Counted from the stretch's first letter, positions 15,968 to 24,781 are shown. The stretch: 64,000 nucleotides of DNA from Winogradskyella flava (GCF_014243395.1 NZ_JACLCP010000003.1:401546-465545); one strand, 5' to 3'. Numbers and translations: made by a program. Notes: a model not told the origin generated them from the sequence alone.

Positions 15968-18385
15968 TTAATTTTCATTTGTAATCAAGGTTTTGATTTC
16001 TGAAACTAAATCCCCATTTTCAGTGGCACCTTCAATAAAAAGTTTTAGGTTATTATTTCCGGGATTATGTATGGTAAAATTTAAATACCCTTCTTTATCA
16101 AGTTTGCAACTAGGTAACCAATCAATAACACCGTATTCTATAAAAAAATCACTATTGTAATTGTTATATTTTGGTACATAAAATTTCTTTTCTTCTGAAA
16201 AGGCTAAGGGAAACTTATATTTCTCAAATGGATTTTGTTGGTTTTTGACAATGTAGTCTAAGGATGTATAAATTTTTATGACGCCTCTAGATCCGAGAAA
16301 ACCTTCACCAAATCCGTTAGGATTTATTGCAATATAATCAACATTGTTCATGTAAAACGCATAGAAATAATTAGTATCTGTCATGAGCATGTCATCTAAA
16401 TAGATAGCAGGGCCACCTCCAATAGAATCTCGAGTGAACGATGGATTTCTCCTTGAAATGAATAATTGGCCTAAATACTCACTCGCTTGATATTGCAGCA
16501 CATATCCATTAATGTAATTGGCAAATGTGAGATTCATTCTTCGTTTGGCGTCATCAAATACATCGACTCTATAGAAAGCATCATTTTTAAGCTTTTCTAT
16601 TTTTGCTTTTTTAATGTCTGCTTTAACCACTACCTCATCTAGAACTTGTGTGTCCTTAATACTATTTGCTATTAATTCATTATTTTGAAGAGCCTCAAAG
16701 ATGCTCATTCTTTTTGTAGGTAAAGCATGAGTCTCAAAGGGGTAATCTGGTAGTTTTGACGGAAAAAATTGGGAATAAATATCTGGCTTTTTGGCCTTAC
16801 CTTTTTTATTTAAGGCTCCAATATTCAGTGTTTCATTTTCCAATGGATACAACTTAGGGACTACAAAACTATTTTGGCCCTCTTCTAGATTTACAGTTAG
16901 CCCATCAGAAAGTTGAAGTGGAAATACAATAAAATCTTTTTGGTCCTTGCCATTTTTATTGGCCTTTAGAACGATGCCATCTTCAAATACATGGCGATCG
17001 GAAACATTATTATTAAAGATATCGGTCCAATTATAACTGCTCCAGCCCTGTGTCATTAGCAATTTATCGAGATCATATTTTTTTTTGGAATCAATATCGG
17101 TGAAATAGTACTGTGCATTTTCTATGTAACTCCTAACATAAGGTTGGAGATACGTGTGGGAAATAATGTTATGATGTCTTTTGTAGGATTCTGTTTTTTC
17201 TGGCAACACTGAAATACTAAGATTATAATCATCTGCCATATCACTAGTGAAATGGTTCACTGGGATACGAATTTGCATAGAATCTTTTTCTGTTGTAAAG
17301 CTTGGAGGTCCAGTGGTAGCTATTTTTAGATTTTCGTAATTAAAGATCATACGCTCCAAAATAGGCTTATTGTTTTCATCAAAAAGTGTTATGATATTTA
17401 TGCCAGTGTATAATTCAGCACGCTCAAATGCCTTAACGAGGCTCGTTTGATAAAAAATAACAGGTATTCCGTTAACCTGACTGCCGTTGTGAATAGTAAG
17501 CTTAAATTCTTTTCCATTAATATCTTCCAGAGTGCGTTCGTTGGTATTTAGTTGTACAACAAGATTTCTCAAGGAATTATTGACATTAATCGAAATTCCT
17601 TTGGATTTGAAATCATCAATAACATATTCAAATGGTTTATTAAAATGAGTAATCCGTACTAAATACTTTTTACCTAACTCTGGATAGAGCATAAATTTCC
17701 CTATACCTAGACTATTAGTTCTAAATGTTGTGATTGGTTTTTCATCTGAATCATAAACGGTTCCTGTTACATCAGAAACGCCGTACCCCTTGGTATCTTT
17801 TATTATGACACCAACATTCGTTTTAACTTGATCTATAAAGTGTCCACCCTCTGGTAGGAACTGAACATCCAATATATTCTCAGTGAGCATATTCTTAACG
17901 GTTCCGTCTATGTTGGGATCAATAACCTTGAAAGATTCAACAAAAGCATTAGGTTCGTCAAAATTCCTCATCCAATTGGTGTAGGCCTTGAACATGTAAT
18001 TTCCTGAAGTAAAAGTGCTATCTATAATGAAAATATTATTGACATACCCATTGTCTACTTTTACCAATTTTTGCTTTACGACCTGATCGTTTTTATCTGT
18101 GATGACACAATAAAGATTTTTGGTCATTTTTGACGGTATCTTTAGGTCTTTATCAAAAATGTATCCACTAAAACCGAGCATTTCACCAACAATAAAAGTG
18201 CTTTTATTCAAATGACAATAAGCCACTTCTCGGTAAGATGAACTATACTCGTCAAATGACATTAGTATACTGTCTATGCCTTTCTCCTGTGCTCTTAAGG
18301 GGTTGTTTATAAAACAAAACAGAGTAATTAGTACTAACCAGTTTTGTTTTACCCTTGGTACTCGTGAGGGTTTTATATAAAGCAT
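15968..18385 (-). CDS. Exported MG2-like protein with a C-terminal TonB-plug domain and no barrel
   Basis: An 805-residue exported protein (signal ends at RAQ, about residue 33). The N-terminal part has macroglobulin-like beta domains (REVAYCHLNKSTFIVGEMLGFSGYI, about 50-160, then a carboxypeptidase-regulatory-like segment about 170-270). Residues about 560-770 resemble a TonB receptor plug (TQVLDEVVVKADIKK, GGPAIYLDDMLM, NVDYIAINPNGFGEGFLGSRGVIKIYTS), but no 22-strand barrel follows. I know such barrel-less plug proteins from Bacteroidota annotations; their role is unclear, perhaps surface protein handling. Length and ends look complete. Confidence 0.78.
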   Translation of the reverse strand: MLYIKPSRVPRVKQNWLVLITLFCFINNPLRAQEKGIDSILMSFDEYSSSYREVAYCHLNKSTFIVGEMLGFSGYIFDKDLKIPSKMTKNLYCVITDKNDQVVKQKLVKVDNGYVNNIFIIDSTFTSGNYMFKAYTNWMRNFDEPNAFVESFKVIDPNIDGTVKNMLTENILDVQFLPEGGHFIDQVKTNVGVIIKDTKGYGVSDVTGTVYDSDEKPITTFRTNSLGIGKFMLYPELGKKYLVRITHFNKPFEYVIDDFKSKGISINVNNSLRNLVVQLNTNERTLEDINGKEFKLTIHNGSQVNGIPVIFYQTSLVKAFERAELYTGINIITLFDENNKPILERMIFNYENLKIATTGPPSFTTEKDSMQIRIPVNHFTSDMADDYNLSISVLPEKTESYKRHHNIISHTYLQPYVRSYIENAQYYFTDIDSKKKYDLDKLLMTQGWSSYNWTDIFNNNVSDRHVFEDGIVLKANKNGKDQKDFIVFPLQLSDGLTVNLEEGQNSFVVPKLYPLENETLNIGALNKKGKAKKPDIYSQFFPSKLPDYPFETHALPTKRMSIFEALQNNELIANSIKDTQVLDEVVVKADIKKAKIEKLKNDAFYRVDVFDDAKRRMNLTFANYINGYVLQYQASEYLGQLFISRRNPSFTRDSIGGGPAIYLDDMLMTDTNYFYAFYMNNVDYIAINPNGFGEGFLGSRGVIKIYTSLDYIVKNQQNPFEKYKFPLAFSEEKKFYVPKYNNYNSDFFIEYGVIDWLPSCKLDKEGYLNFTIHNPGNNNLKLFIEGATENGDLVSEIKTLITNEN

Positions 18386-18542
18386 ATTAAATCGATGTTG
18401 GTGTTTGTATAAAGATAGCTAAATAGGATTGAATAAAAAATCATAAAAGCCTGAAGCGCTTTGAATTAACACTTAATTAACTTACTGAATGGTAACTGTA
18501 TAACTTCTATTGGTGAAAATTAATTTAGTTTAATTGAACAAA

Positions 18543-18574
18543 TTTGCATAATTCAAAAATGTAAAGTATATTTG
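18543..18574 (+). promoter_or_regulatory. Promoter of the membrane protein/HTH operon
   Basis: TTTG (18543-18546), 20 bp, TATATTTG (18567-18574): a full Bacteroidota promoter. A second TATATTTG at 18609-18616 is only 6 bp from the ATG and has no -33 box. Confidence 0.65.
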
Positions 18575-18622
18575 TCATATAGTAAAAATAATTTTACTTA
18601 ATAGAAAATATATTTGTCAATT

Positions 18623-19069
18623 ATGAGTAAGAAAAGTTTTGTAGAGTGTGAGCGTCATCGTTTACAGAAATTATTAAATTTTAGGTTGCCAATAGCATTC
18701 AAGTGGTTGGGAGTACTTTTATTAGTTTCGGCATTTGTGCTGTTCTTTTTTAGAATACAGTTTCCAGATCAAGGTGAGCTACTTAGAAGTATAGGCAGAA
18801 AAGCCTTTATTGTTGGCTTATTATGTATTTCATTAGCGAGAGATAAGGAAGAAGATGAGATGACAGTGGGCTTGAGGGCACAATCTTATGCCATAGCTTT
18901 TATCGTTGGTGTCATTTATGCTTTAATCATGCCTTATGTTGAATTTGGAGTTTCCAATGCAGTGCATTCTGGAGGAGAAGTTTATAAAGACCTAGGTGAT
19001 TTTCAAGTGCTGTCATTTATGCTAATGATACAATTAGGGATTTATCATACTTTAAAGCGCTATAGATAA
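18623..19069 (+). CDS. Four-helix membrane protein partnered with an HTH regulator
   Basis: 148 residues from ATG 18623 (MSKKSFVECERHRLQKLL). A TTG at 18614 upstream is in frame but overlaps a TATATTTG element, so the ATG is chosen. Four spans: about 22-40, 55-70, 88-108 and 125-143. Between spans 2 and 3 is the polar RDKEEDEMTVGLRAQSY. The stop overlaps the next ATG as TAATG. Membrane proteins of this size paired with a tiny Cro/CI-type regulator occur widely (DUF2178-like pairs in Gram-positives come to mind); function is unknown. Confidence 0.75.
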   Translation: MSKKSFVECERHRLQKLLNFRLPIAFKWLGVLLLVSAFVLFFFRIQFPDQGELLRSIGRKAFIVGLLCISLARDKEEDEMTVGLRAQSYAIAFIVGVIYALIMPYVEFGVSNAVHSGGEVYKDLGDFQVLSFMLMIQLGIYHTLKRYR

Positions 19070-19269
19070 TGGATAATACAATCAAAGTAGAACGGGCTAT
19101 TTTAAACTTAACACAGGACGATTTAGCTAAGAAAATAGGAGTGTCTCGACAGACCATAAATTCCATAGAAGCCAATCGTTATGTTCCATCAACAGTTTTA
19201 GCTTTAAAACTCTCTGATGTTTTTGGAAAACCCGTGAACGACTTTTTTAAATTAAATACAGATGATTAG
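19069..19269 (+). CDS. Small XRE-family HTH transcriptional regulator
   Basis: A 66-residue protein that is nearly all helix-turn-helix: VERAILNLTQDDLAKKIGVSRQTINSIEANRYVPSTVLALKLSDVFGKPVNDFF. This matches the YozG-like class of minimal XRE regulators. Translation is coupled to the membrane protein by a TAATG overlap, so it probably controls that same operon, possibly with the membrane partner tethering or sensing. DNA target unknown. Confidence 0.92.
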   Translation: MDNTIKVERAILNLTQDDLAKKIGVSRQTINSIEANRYVPSTVLALKLSDVFGKPVNDFFKLNTDD

Positions 19270-19362
19270 TCTTCTCATTATGGCCATAAAACTATTATTG
19301 AATTTTTTGATGACATTATTTTAGAACATCGATATAGTAGTGAACAAAAAATCAACACTATT

Positions 19363-19869
19363 ATGAAAACTAAAATTCAATCTTTAATTCTTTTAATCCT
19401 TTGTCTCGTGATTTCATCCTGTTCGTCAGATGACGATAGTAGTTCTTCATCAGACTTGGAGGGTCAATGGTTTGTAACTTCACTTTTGGTAGAATCAGCA
19501 TTCGACTTTAACGGTGATGGAAATGCATCTAGGGATTTATTTCAAGAAACCTCTTGTTATGATGGAAATTTCATCCAATTTTTTGATGATGGCGATGTAA
19601 CCATTGTGGTTGACTTCACTAACATTTTTGTGGATAGTAATAATGAACAGGATTTTGAATGCCAAAGTGGACTTGCCTTATCATCTATTTGGACACAAAA
19701 TGGAGACAGTGTAACGGTCGAAAATGGGAATGAAGATATTACTGGTCTTATTTCTGGAAACACATTAACAGTAACTGTTCCAGATGGATTTGAAATGGAA
19801 TTATATGATCCAGCAATTGGACATTATCCTGCTGAAGAAGACTTTACCATCGTATTTACAAAAGAGTAA
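19363..19869 (+). CDS. Lipocalin-like lipoprotein
   Basis: A 168-residue lipoprotein (MKTKIQSLILLILCLVISSC, Cys20, followed by a Ser/Asp spacer SSDDDSSSSSD). The rest is a small beta-rich domain starting LEGQWFVTSLLVESAFDFNGDG and alternating strands (GDVTIVVDFTNIFV, GDSVTVENGNEDITG). This pattern fits the lipocalin-like/DUF5004 class of exported flavobacterial proteins. Function unknown. A terminator follows at 19901. Confidence 0.75.
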   Translation: MKTKIQSLILLILCLVISSCSSDDDSSSSSDLEGQWFVTSLLVESAFDFNGDGNASRDLFQETSCYDGNFIQFFDDGDVTIVVDFTNIFVDSNNEQDFECQSGLALSSIWTQNGDSVTVENGNEDITGLISGNTLTVTVPDGFEMELYDPAIGHYPAEEDFTIVFTKE

Positions 19870-19900
19870 TTTAATCATTATTAAATTAGTTAGTTGGAAT

Positions 19901-19933
19901 CTGCCTAGGGAAATGTTCCTTTAGGCAGTTTTT
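19901..19933. terminator. Intrinsic terminator between lipocalin-like gene and sirtuin gene
   Basis: CTGCCTA...TAGGCAG with inner GGGA/TCCT pairing, followed by TTTTT on the plus strand. It ends the lipocalin-like gene; the sirtuin stop codon is at its right edge. Confidence 0.75.
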
Positions 19934-20610
19934 CATTTCAAAAGCGTCAAGAGTTCTTTCATCCCTTCAGTAGCAGTTTTAGCAATAACTTTAATGTTTG
20001 AATTGTTTTCTATCGCAGGTTTAGGATCGATATAATATATCTCTGTATCTGGTTGCACGTAATTTATTAGACTCGCTGCAGGATATACCTGCATGCTCGT
20101 ACCAATTATGATCAAGATATCAGCAGCATAACATATTTTAACCGCAGTTTCAATTTCTGGTACATCTTCGCCGAACCAAACAATATGTGGTCGTAATTGA
20201 TAACCTTTGTCACATACATCTCCTAGATTAATGTCTTCTGTCCAAAATTTTATATCCTGTGGATTTCCTATGCTTCTAATTTTTAGTAGTTCACCATGCA
20301 GATGTACGACATCACTGCTTCCCGCACGTTCGTGCAAGTCGTCTACATTTTGTGTTACGATTGTGACTTTAAAATCATGTTCTAAAGCTGCCAAATCTTT
20401 ATGTGCTTGATTGGGCTTAACCTCTTTGAGCTGTCGTCTCCTTTGGTTGTAAAAGTCTAGAACTAATTCAGGGTTTTGTCGAAAACCTTCAGGTGAAGCT
20501 ACTTTCATAACGTCATGTCCTTCCCACAAACCATCATGGTCTCTAAAGGTTTTTACGCCACTTTCGGCACTCATTCCTGCACCTGTTAATACTACGATGT
20601 GTTTTTTCAT
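19933..20610 (-). CDS. cobB: Sir2 family NAD-dependent protein deacylase, CobB-like, zinc site missing
   Basis: A 225-residue sirtuin. Rossmann start VVLTGAGMSAESGVKTFRDHDGLWE (residues 6-30), TQNVDDLHERAG (86-97) and catalytic His105 in HLHGEL. Tyr54 and Arg57 (FYNQRR) form the YxxR pair that class III sirtuins use to bind succinyl or malonyl lysine, so desuccinylase/demalonylase activity is expected. The small domain (KIRSIGNPQDIKF...GDVCDKGYQLRPH) has one Cys (133) where E. coli CobB has the zinc cysteines, so the zinc ribbon seems lost. Assignment firm; acyl preference inferred. Confidence 0.92.
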   Translation of the reverse strand: MKKHIVVLTGAGMSAESGVKTFRDHDGLWEGHDVMKVASPEGFRQNPELVLDFYNQRRRQLKEVKPNQAHKDLAALEHDFKVTIVTQNVDDLHERAGSSDVVHLHGELLKIRSIGNPQDIKFWTEDINLGDVCDKGYQLRPHIVWFGEDVPEIETAVKICYAADILIIIGTSMQVYPAASLINYVQPDTEIYYIDPKPAIENNSNIKVIAKTATEGMKELLTLLK

Positions 20611-20701
20611 GATTTAAAATTAGTGAATTTTGTATCATTGAGAAGTAGACATTTTTGTCTGCTTTCATAATCTATGTGAATTTAAAAGATAACCATGTCT
20701 C

Positions 20702-20733
20702 TTTGTTCTTCGACATGACATTTGCTATTTTTG
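20702..20733 (+). promoter_or_regulatory. Promoter of trmH, probably leaderless
   Basis: TTTG (20702-20705), 20 bp, TATTTTTG (20726-20733). The ATG is at 20738, only 4 bp after the -7 element, so the transcript probably begins at the start codon. Confidence 0.6.
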
Positions 20734-20737
20734 AGTT

Positions 20738-21394
20738 ATGCAAGACCAAAAACTTCTCGAATACCTCGAAACATACCTTACAGAAAACAGAAAGGATAGA
20801 TTTATTGAGGTTTTATCGAAGCGAACAAAGCACTTTACCGTTGCAACAGAAGACGTTTACCAACTTCATAATACTAGCGCCGTAATACGCTCTTGTGATG
20901 TTTTTGGAATACAAGAAGTGAATATTGTAGAGGAGGTCAACTCTAAGCGTATCGATAGGGAAATTGCAATGGGAGCACAAAAATGGGTGGACTTAAATCG
21001 TTATCATACCACTAAATCTTGTATTGAAGACTTAAGAACTAAAGGTTACCAAATCGTTGCGACAACACCACACATAGAGGATTGCGGTTTAATTGATTTC
21101 GATGTTTCTAAAAAGTCATGTTTTTTCTTTGGTAGAGAAACTGAGGGTTTATCACAACGAGTTTTGGACGAAGCAGATTACTTTTTAAAGATTCCAATGG
21201 TTGGTTTTACGGAAAGTTTAAATATTTCGGTTTCAGCGGCCATAATTCTTCAACATGTGACTTCAAAGCTTCGAAAGTCCAACGTTAAATGGCAACTAAC
21301 TGAAGAAGAGCAGATAGAAAAGCGTTTCGATTGGATTAAAAAGACCATTAAAAATTACGATGCTATTGTGGAGCGCTATCATGAGCAAAACTAA
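20738..21394 (+). CDS. trmH: TrmH-type tRNA/rRNA 2'-O-ribose methyltransferase
   Basis: A 218-residue SPOUT-class enzyme. Motif 1 lies in YQLHNTSAVIRSCDVFGI, motif 2 in CFFFGRETEGLSQRVLDEAD and motif 3 in IPMVGFTESLNISVSAAIIL, forming the AdoMet knot. It ends with a helix extension (EEEQIEKRFDWIKKTIKNYDAIVERY) like TrmH, which methylates Gm18 of tRNA. Single gene with a strong promoter and almost no leader. The exact target (tRNA Gm18 or another position) is inferred from similarity. Confidence 0.88.
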   Translation: MQDQKLLEYLETYLTENRKDRFIEVLSKRTKHFTVATEDVYQLHNTSAVIRSCDVFGIQEVNIVEEVNSKRIDREIAMGAQKWVDLNRYHTTKSCIEDLRTKGYQIVATTPHIEDCGLIDFDVSKKSCFFFGRETEGLSQRVLDEADYFLKIPMVGFTESLNISVSAAIILQHVTSKLRKSNVKWQLTEEEQIEKRFDWIKKTIKNYDAIVERYHEQN

Positions 21395-21431
21395 TTTTTT
21401 GTAAATTTAACTATTAACTAATATCAACATT

Positions 21432-21794
21432 ATGGTAGGATGGTTTGAAATTCCGGTAAACGATATGCAACGAGCTAAAACGTTTTATGAAGCTGTTTTT
21501 AAAGTTGAAATTAGAGATGTTAATTTCGGTGGACTGAAAATGGGTTGGTTTCCTGATAATAATGGCGCATATGGAGCTACAGGAACCCTAATTAAGCAAG
21601 AGTCGTACATACCTAGTCAAGAAGGTACTCTGGTCTACTTTATGAGCGAAAATGTGGAAGATGAATTAGATAGGGTAGAAGCGGCTGGAGGTAAGGTGTA
21701 TCAACCAAAAACTAAAATTTCAGACGAACACGGTTTTATGGGTGTATTTATAGATTCTGAAGGTAATAGGTTGGCATTACATTCTAACGCTTAG
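21432..21794 (+). CDS. VOC (glyoxalase/bleomycin-resistance fold) protein
   Basis: A 120-residue single-domain protein with the two VOC beta-alpha-beta-beta-beta units: MVGWFEIPVNDMQRAKTFYEAVF and VEDELDRVEAAGGKVYQPKTK ... GFMGVFIDSEGNRLALHS. Glu and His-like metal positions are partly kept (C-terminal EGNRLALHS). Such proteins are often metal-dependent enzymes or binders of small molecules; substrate unknown. It follows trmH by 37 bp and could share its transcript. Confidence 0.87.
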   Translation: MVGWFEIPVNDMQRAKTFYEAVFKVEIRDVNFGGLKMGWFPDNNGAYGATGTLIKQESYIPSQEGTLVYFMSENVEDELDRVEAAGGKVYQPKTKISDEHGFMGVFIDSEGNRLALHSNA

Positions 21795-21797
21795 AAG

Positions 21798-22607
21798 TTA
21801 GGCTTTGTCTTTTTTCTTTTTGCTCTTACGCTCCTTACTTCGTTGAATCACCTTATATTCTTCATAGCATTCGCTTATGGCATCTAGCATCTGCAGATCA
21901 TTTGCTGTATTGATGAAATCTTTGGAGTAGTTACATTGATTGACGATTTCGTCTAGATCGTACTTCGTTACCTGAAGTAATACCATGAGCATCTCCCTAT
22001 CAAAACGTTTAGCCAGCTGATTTCTAATTTCATCATCTTCCTTAATCTTCTTTAACTTATGCATTTCGTTTGGTTTCTTACCAAACATATTATAGAGAAA
22101 GTCCGCTGGATTAAAGATGGCGCCCAGAACTTTAGTTGCAATATTGGTCTTTCTGCCTTCATAGGCTTTTCCGTATAAACCTGATATTCTATATTGGTTA
22201 TTAGATTGAATAGGAACTTGTTTCATGTCCACCTCTAAATAACCCGTGAGTTCTAATTGTTTTACGGTAACCTCTTCAAGAGCAAGCGCCAACTCGGTCA
22301 TGGTGATTTCAGTATTCCCAAACTTTAACCAGTCATTGGTTACTCTAACTTTGATGGATTTATAACCTATATAGGAAAGATGTAGCGTGTCATTAACTTT
22401 GGCCTTAATTTCAAACTGTCCATTATCGTCTGTTGCTGTACCTACTACTTGGTTTATGTTAACAATATTAACTTCACTCAAAGGTTCCTGACTTGTGGAG
22501 CTAATAATTGTTCCTTTTACCCTTTCTGGTGTTTTGGTAGCAGTACTGTCTTGACTATAGCTATTAACTGTAGTGAAGCATAATAGTAAGATTAAAAAAT
22601 AGCGCAT
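21798..22607 (-). CDS. Exported carboxypeptidase-regulatory-like domain protein
   Basis: About 269 residues from ATG 22607 (MRYFLILLLCFTTVNSYSQ); a second ATG at 22616 only adds three residues. After the signal peptide comes a CarbopepD_reg-like beta domain, about 30-115 (VKGTIISSTSQEPLSEVNIVNI, GTATDDNGQFEIKA, LHLSYIGYKSIKV), then a helical part with no clear family and a Lys-rich tail (RSKERKSKKKKDKA). Likely periplasmic or outer-membrane associated. Single gene, convergent with the VOC gene. Function unknown. Confidence 0.8.
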   Translation of the reverse strand: MRYFLILLLCFTTVNSYSQDSTATKTPERVKGTIISSTSQEPLSEVNIVNINQVVGTATDDNGQFEIKAKVNDTLHLSYIGYKSIKVRVTNDWLKFGNTEITMTELALALEEVTVKQLELTGYLEVDMKQVPIQSNNQYRISGLYGKAYEGRKTNIATKVLGAIFNPADFLYNMFGKKPNEMHKLKKIKEDDEIRNQLAKRFDREMLMVLLQVTKYDLDEIVNQCNYSKDFINTANDLQMLDAISECYEEYKVIQRSKERKSKKKKDKA

Positions 22608-22710
22608 TAATATCATTTACGTTGTAAAGGTAGTAAACAAAACGCATTTTAACATATCGCCATTGCGGATTTGACGTAATATTAACAACTAAAGCATTTG
22701 TTTAAATCCC

Positions 22711-22760
22711 AAAAAATTAAAAACGAAATTCCAAGAAGTCTTAAACGGTCTTGGAATTTC
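22711..22760 (-). terminator. Intrinsic terminator of deaD
   Basis: A perfect 11-bp inverted repeat (GAAATTCCAAG 22725-22735 with CTTGGAATTTC 22750-22760), followed on the minus strand by GTTTTTAATTTTTT (22711-22724). Confidence 0.85.
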
Positions 22761-22781
22761 AAACTTGTCATTTGGAGTTTT

Positions 22782-24647
22782 TTACTTCCGTCTAGAACGT
22801 CTAGGTCTATCTGAAGTAGAACCAGTCGATTCTCGTCTTCTTTCACTGGATTTTCTATCTCCCCTTGAATCTTCAGAACGTCTTCGGTCACTTCTGTTTC
22901 CAGAACCAGATGATCTTCTATCACTAGAGCGTCTATCTCCTCTCGGCTTGTCATCACGCCTGCGACTTCCGCCACCAGAGCGTCTGTCATCTCTGCCACG
23001 TCCTCTGTCGCGTCTTCCGCCACCGCTACGACCTTTATTTTCACTAACTTCAACATTCACAAATCGTCCCTCGTGTTTGAAATCCGTGAAGAAGGCTAAA
23101 ACTTTTTCCTGCAGTTCTTTTTCAGTATTGAAGAACGAAAAACTTTCTTTAACATCGACTTTAAATACATCGTCCCGCCCTAATTCCAATTGTTCTTTTA
23201 AGAAATCTTTCAACTTCATCCAATCAAAACCATCTTTGCGGCCAACATTTATAAAGTAACGCGTGTCATTAGATTGCTTACCATAATCACGTCCACCACT
23301 ATCTCTATCGGAGCCTTTGGATTCGGAGACTGTTAAGTCTTTCGATTTTTGATAATAGTTATAGAAACGGTTGAATTCTACCGAAAAGAATTTTTTGATG
23401 AGTTCATCTTTATCTGTATTGGCAAATAGTTCGTTGATACTTTCAAGATGCTTATCAATGTCGTGATTAGTCTCTGTGTTATGGATTTTATTGGCTAAAG
23501 CCATTAATTGCACTTCAACAATATCAGTTCCTGAAGGAATATCTTTCTTCTCGAATTGCTTTTTAATAATGCGCTCTATACTTTTTATTCTTCTAACTTC
23601 ACTTTTTGAGACAATAGCCATTGAGATACCTGTTTTTCCAGCACGTCCTGTACGACCAGATCTGTGAGTGTATATCTCAGGTTCATCCGGTAATTGGTAA
23701 TGGATAACGTGTGTAATATCATCGACGTCAATACCACGAGCAGCAACATCTGTGGCAACCAATGTTTGTATTTGTCTATTTCTAAAGGACCTCATCACCA
23801 TATCACGCTGATTCTGACTTAAATCACCATGTAAAGCACCTGCTGAATATCCATCTTCAATAAGGTTTTCGGCTACTTTTTGCGTATCTCGTTTTGTTCT
23901 ACAAAACACTACAGAGAATATTTCAGGGTTAGCATCGGACAAACGTTTTAAAGCTTGGTAACGATCTCTTGCATTTACTAGGTAGTATTCGTGGGACACC
24001 TGATTAGTACTTTCATTCTTGTTTCCTACCGTAATTTCAATAGGATCGTACATGAATTTCTTAGCTATTGTAGCGACTTCTCTAGGCATTGTTGCAGAAA
24101 ACAACCATGTACTTTTATCGTCCGGTGTATGTGATAGGATATCGGTAATATCTTCGTAAAAGCCCATGTTTAGCATCTCATCTGCTTCATCAAGTACGCT
24201 ATACTGTATTTTTGAGATGTCTACCATTTTGCGACTAATCATATCTTTCATACGACCTGGTGTCGCTACAATAATTTGTGCACCTCGTTTTACGGATCTT
24301 GCTTGTTCAGAAATACTTGCACCACCATAAATGGCAGTAACGTTTAAGCCTTTGCAATATTTACCGTAAAGTTTAAGTTCGTTAGTGATTTGTAGACAAA
24401 GCTCTCTTGTAGGAGATAGGATCAAACCTTGTGTGGTTCTGCTATCGATATTTATTTTTTGCAACATCGGAAATCCGAAAGCTGCGGTTTTTCCCGTACC
24501 TGTTTGTGCTAAAGCTACTAAGTCCTTATCTTCTTCTAATAATTGTGGGATTGCTTTTTCTTGGACTTCACTAGGCGTTGTAAACCCTAAATCCGTAATA
24601 GCGTTGAGAAGGTCTTCATTAAGACCTAGTTCTTGGAATGTGCTCAT
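22782..24647 (-). CDS. deaD: DEAD-box RNA helicase, DeaD/CsdA-like
   Basis: A 621-residue ATP-dependent RNA helicase. Q motif FQELGLNEDLLNAITDLGFTTPSEVQ (4-29), motif I AQTGTGKTA, DEAD box (VLDEADEMLNMG), SAT, motif V-VI (VATDVAARGID, HRSGRTGRAGKTG). After the two RecA domains (to about 370) comes a helical linker, a DbpA-type RNA-binding domain (about 465-540) and an 80-residue Arg/Ser/Gly-rich tail. This layout is that of CsdA, involved in ribosome assembly and mRNA handling in the cold. A structured leader of about 130 nt precedes it. Confidence 0.94.
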   Translation of the reverse strand: MSTFQELGLNEDLLNAITDLGFTTPSEVQEKAIPQLLEEDKDLVALAQTGTGKTAAFGFPMLQKINIDSRTTQGLILSPTRELCLQITNELKLYGKYCKGLNVTAIYGGASISEQARSVKRGAQIIVATPGRMKDMISRKMVDISKIQYSVLDEADEMLNMGFYEDITDILSHTPDDKSTWLFSATMPREVATIAKKFMYDPIEITVGNKNESTNQVSHEYYLVNARDRYQALKRLSDANPEIFSVVFCRTKRDTQKVAENLIEDGYSAGALHGDLSQNQRDMVMRSFRNRQIQTLVATDVAARGIDVDDITHVIHYQLPDEPEIYTHRSGRTGRAGKTGISMAIVSKSEVRRIKSIERIIKKQFEKKDIPSGTDIVEVQLMALANKIHNTETNHDIDKHLESINELFANTDKDELIKKFFSVEFNRFYNYYQKSKDLTVSESKGSDRDSGGRDYGKQSNDTRYFINVGRKDGFDWMKLKDFLKEQLELGRDDVFKVDVKESFSFFNTEKELQEKVLAFFTDFKHEGRFVNVEVSENKGRSGGGRRDRGRGRDDRRSGGGSRRRDDKPRGDRRSSDRRSSGSGNRSDRRRSEDSRGDRKSSERRRESTGSTSDRPRRSRRK

Positions 24648-24777
24648 TCTTTAATGTAAGTATTCGATATCAATTATGTAGTGTTACATAAGAAGCGTAT
24701 CGACATACTTAAACCTATACTTCTGGTAACACATCCTCGCGCTGAGGAATTTTTAAACCCGATCCTTTGAGTTTTGC
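24648..24777 (-). promoter_or_regulatory. Structured 5' leader of deaD
   Basis: About 130 nt between the predicted start of transcription and the ATG. It can fold into a long stem (GTGTTAC-AGAAG, 24720-24732, with CTTCT-GTAACAC, 24681-24695) and a short CCTC/GAGG hairpin (24735-24748). Leader control is known for DeaD-type helicases elsewhere; here it is inference. Confidence 0.45.
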
Positions 24778-24781
24778 GCTG

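Noticed and set aside
20640..20720. Second copy of the interspersed repeat before trmH
   Set aside because: Only a short piece (GTTCTTCGACATGACA) is similar; too short to call, and it is part of the trmH promoter.
22682..23259. Frames over the deaD 3' end on both strands
   Set aside because: The Arg/Ser/Gly-rich codons of the helicase tail make other frames open; no family or start signal.
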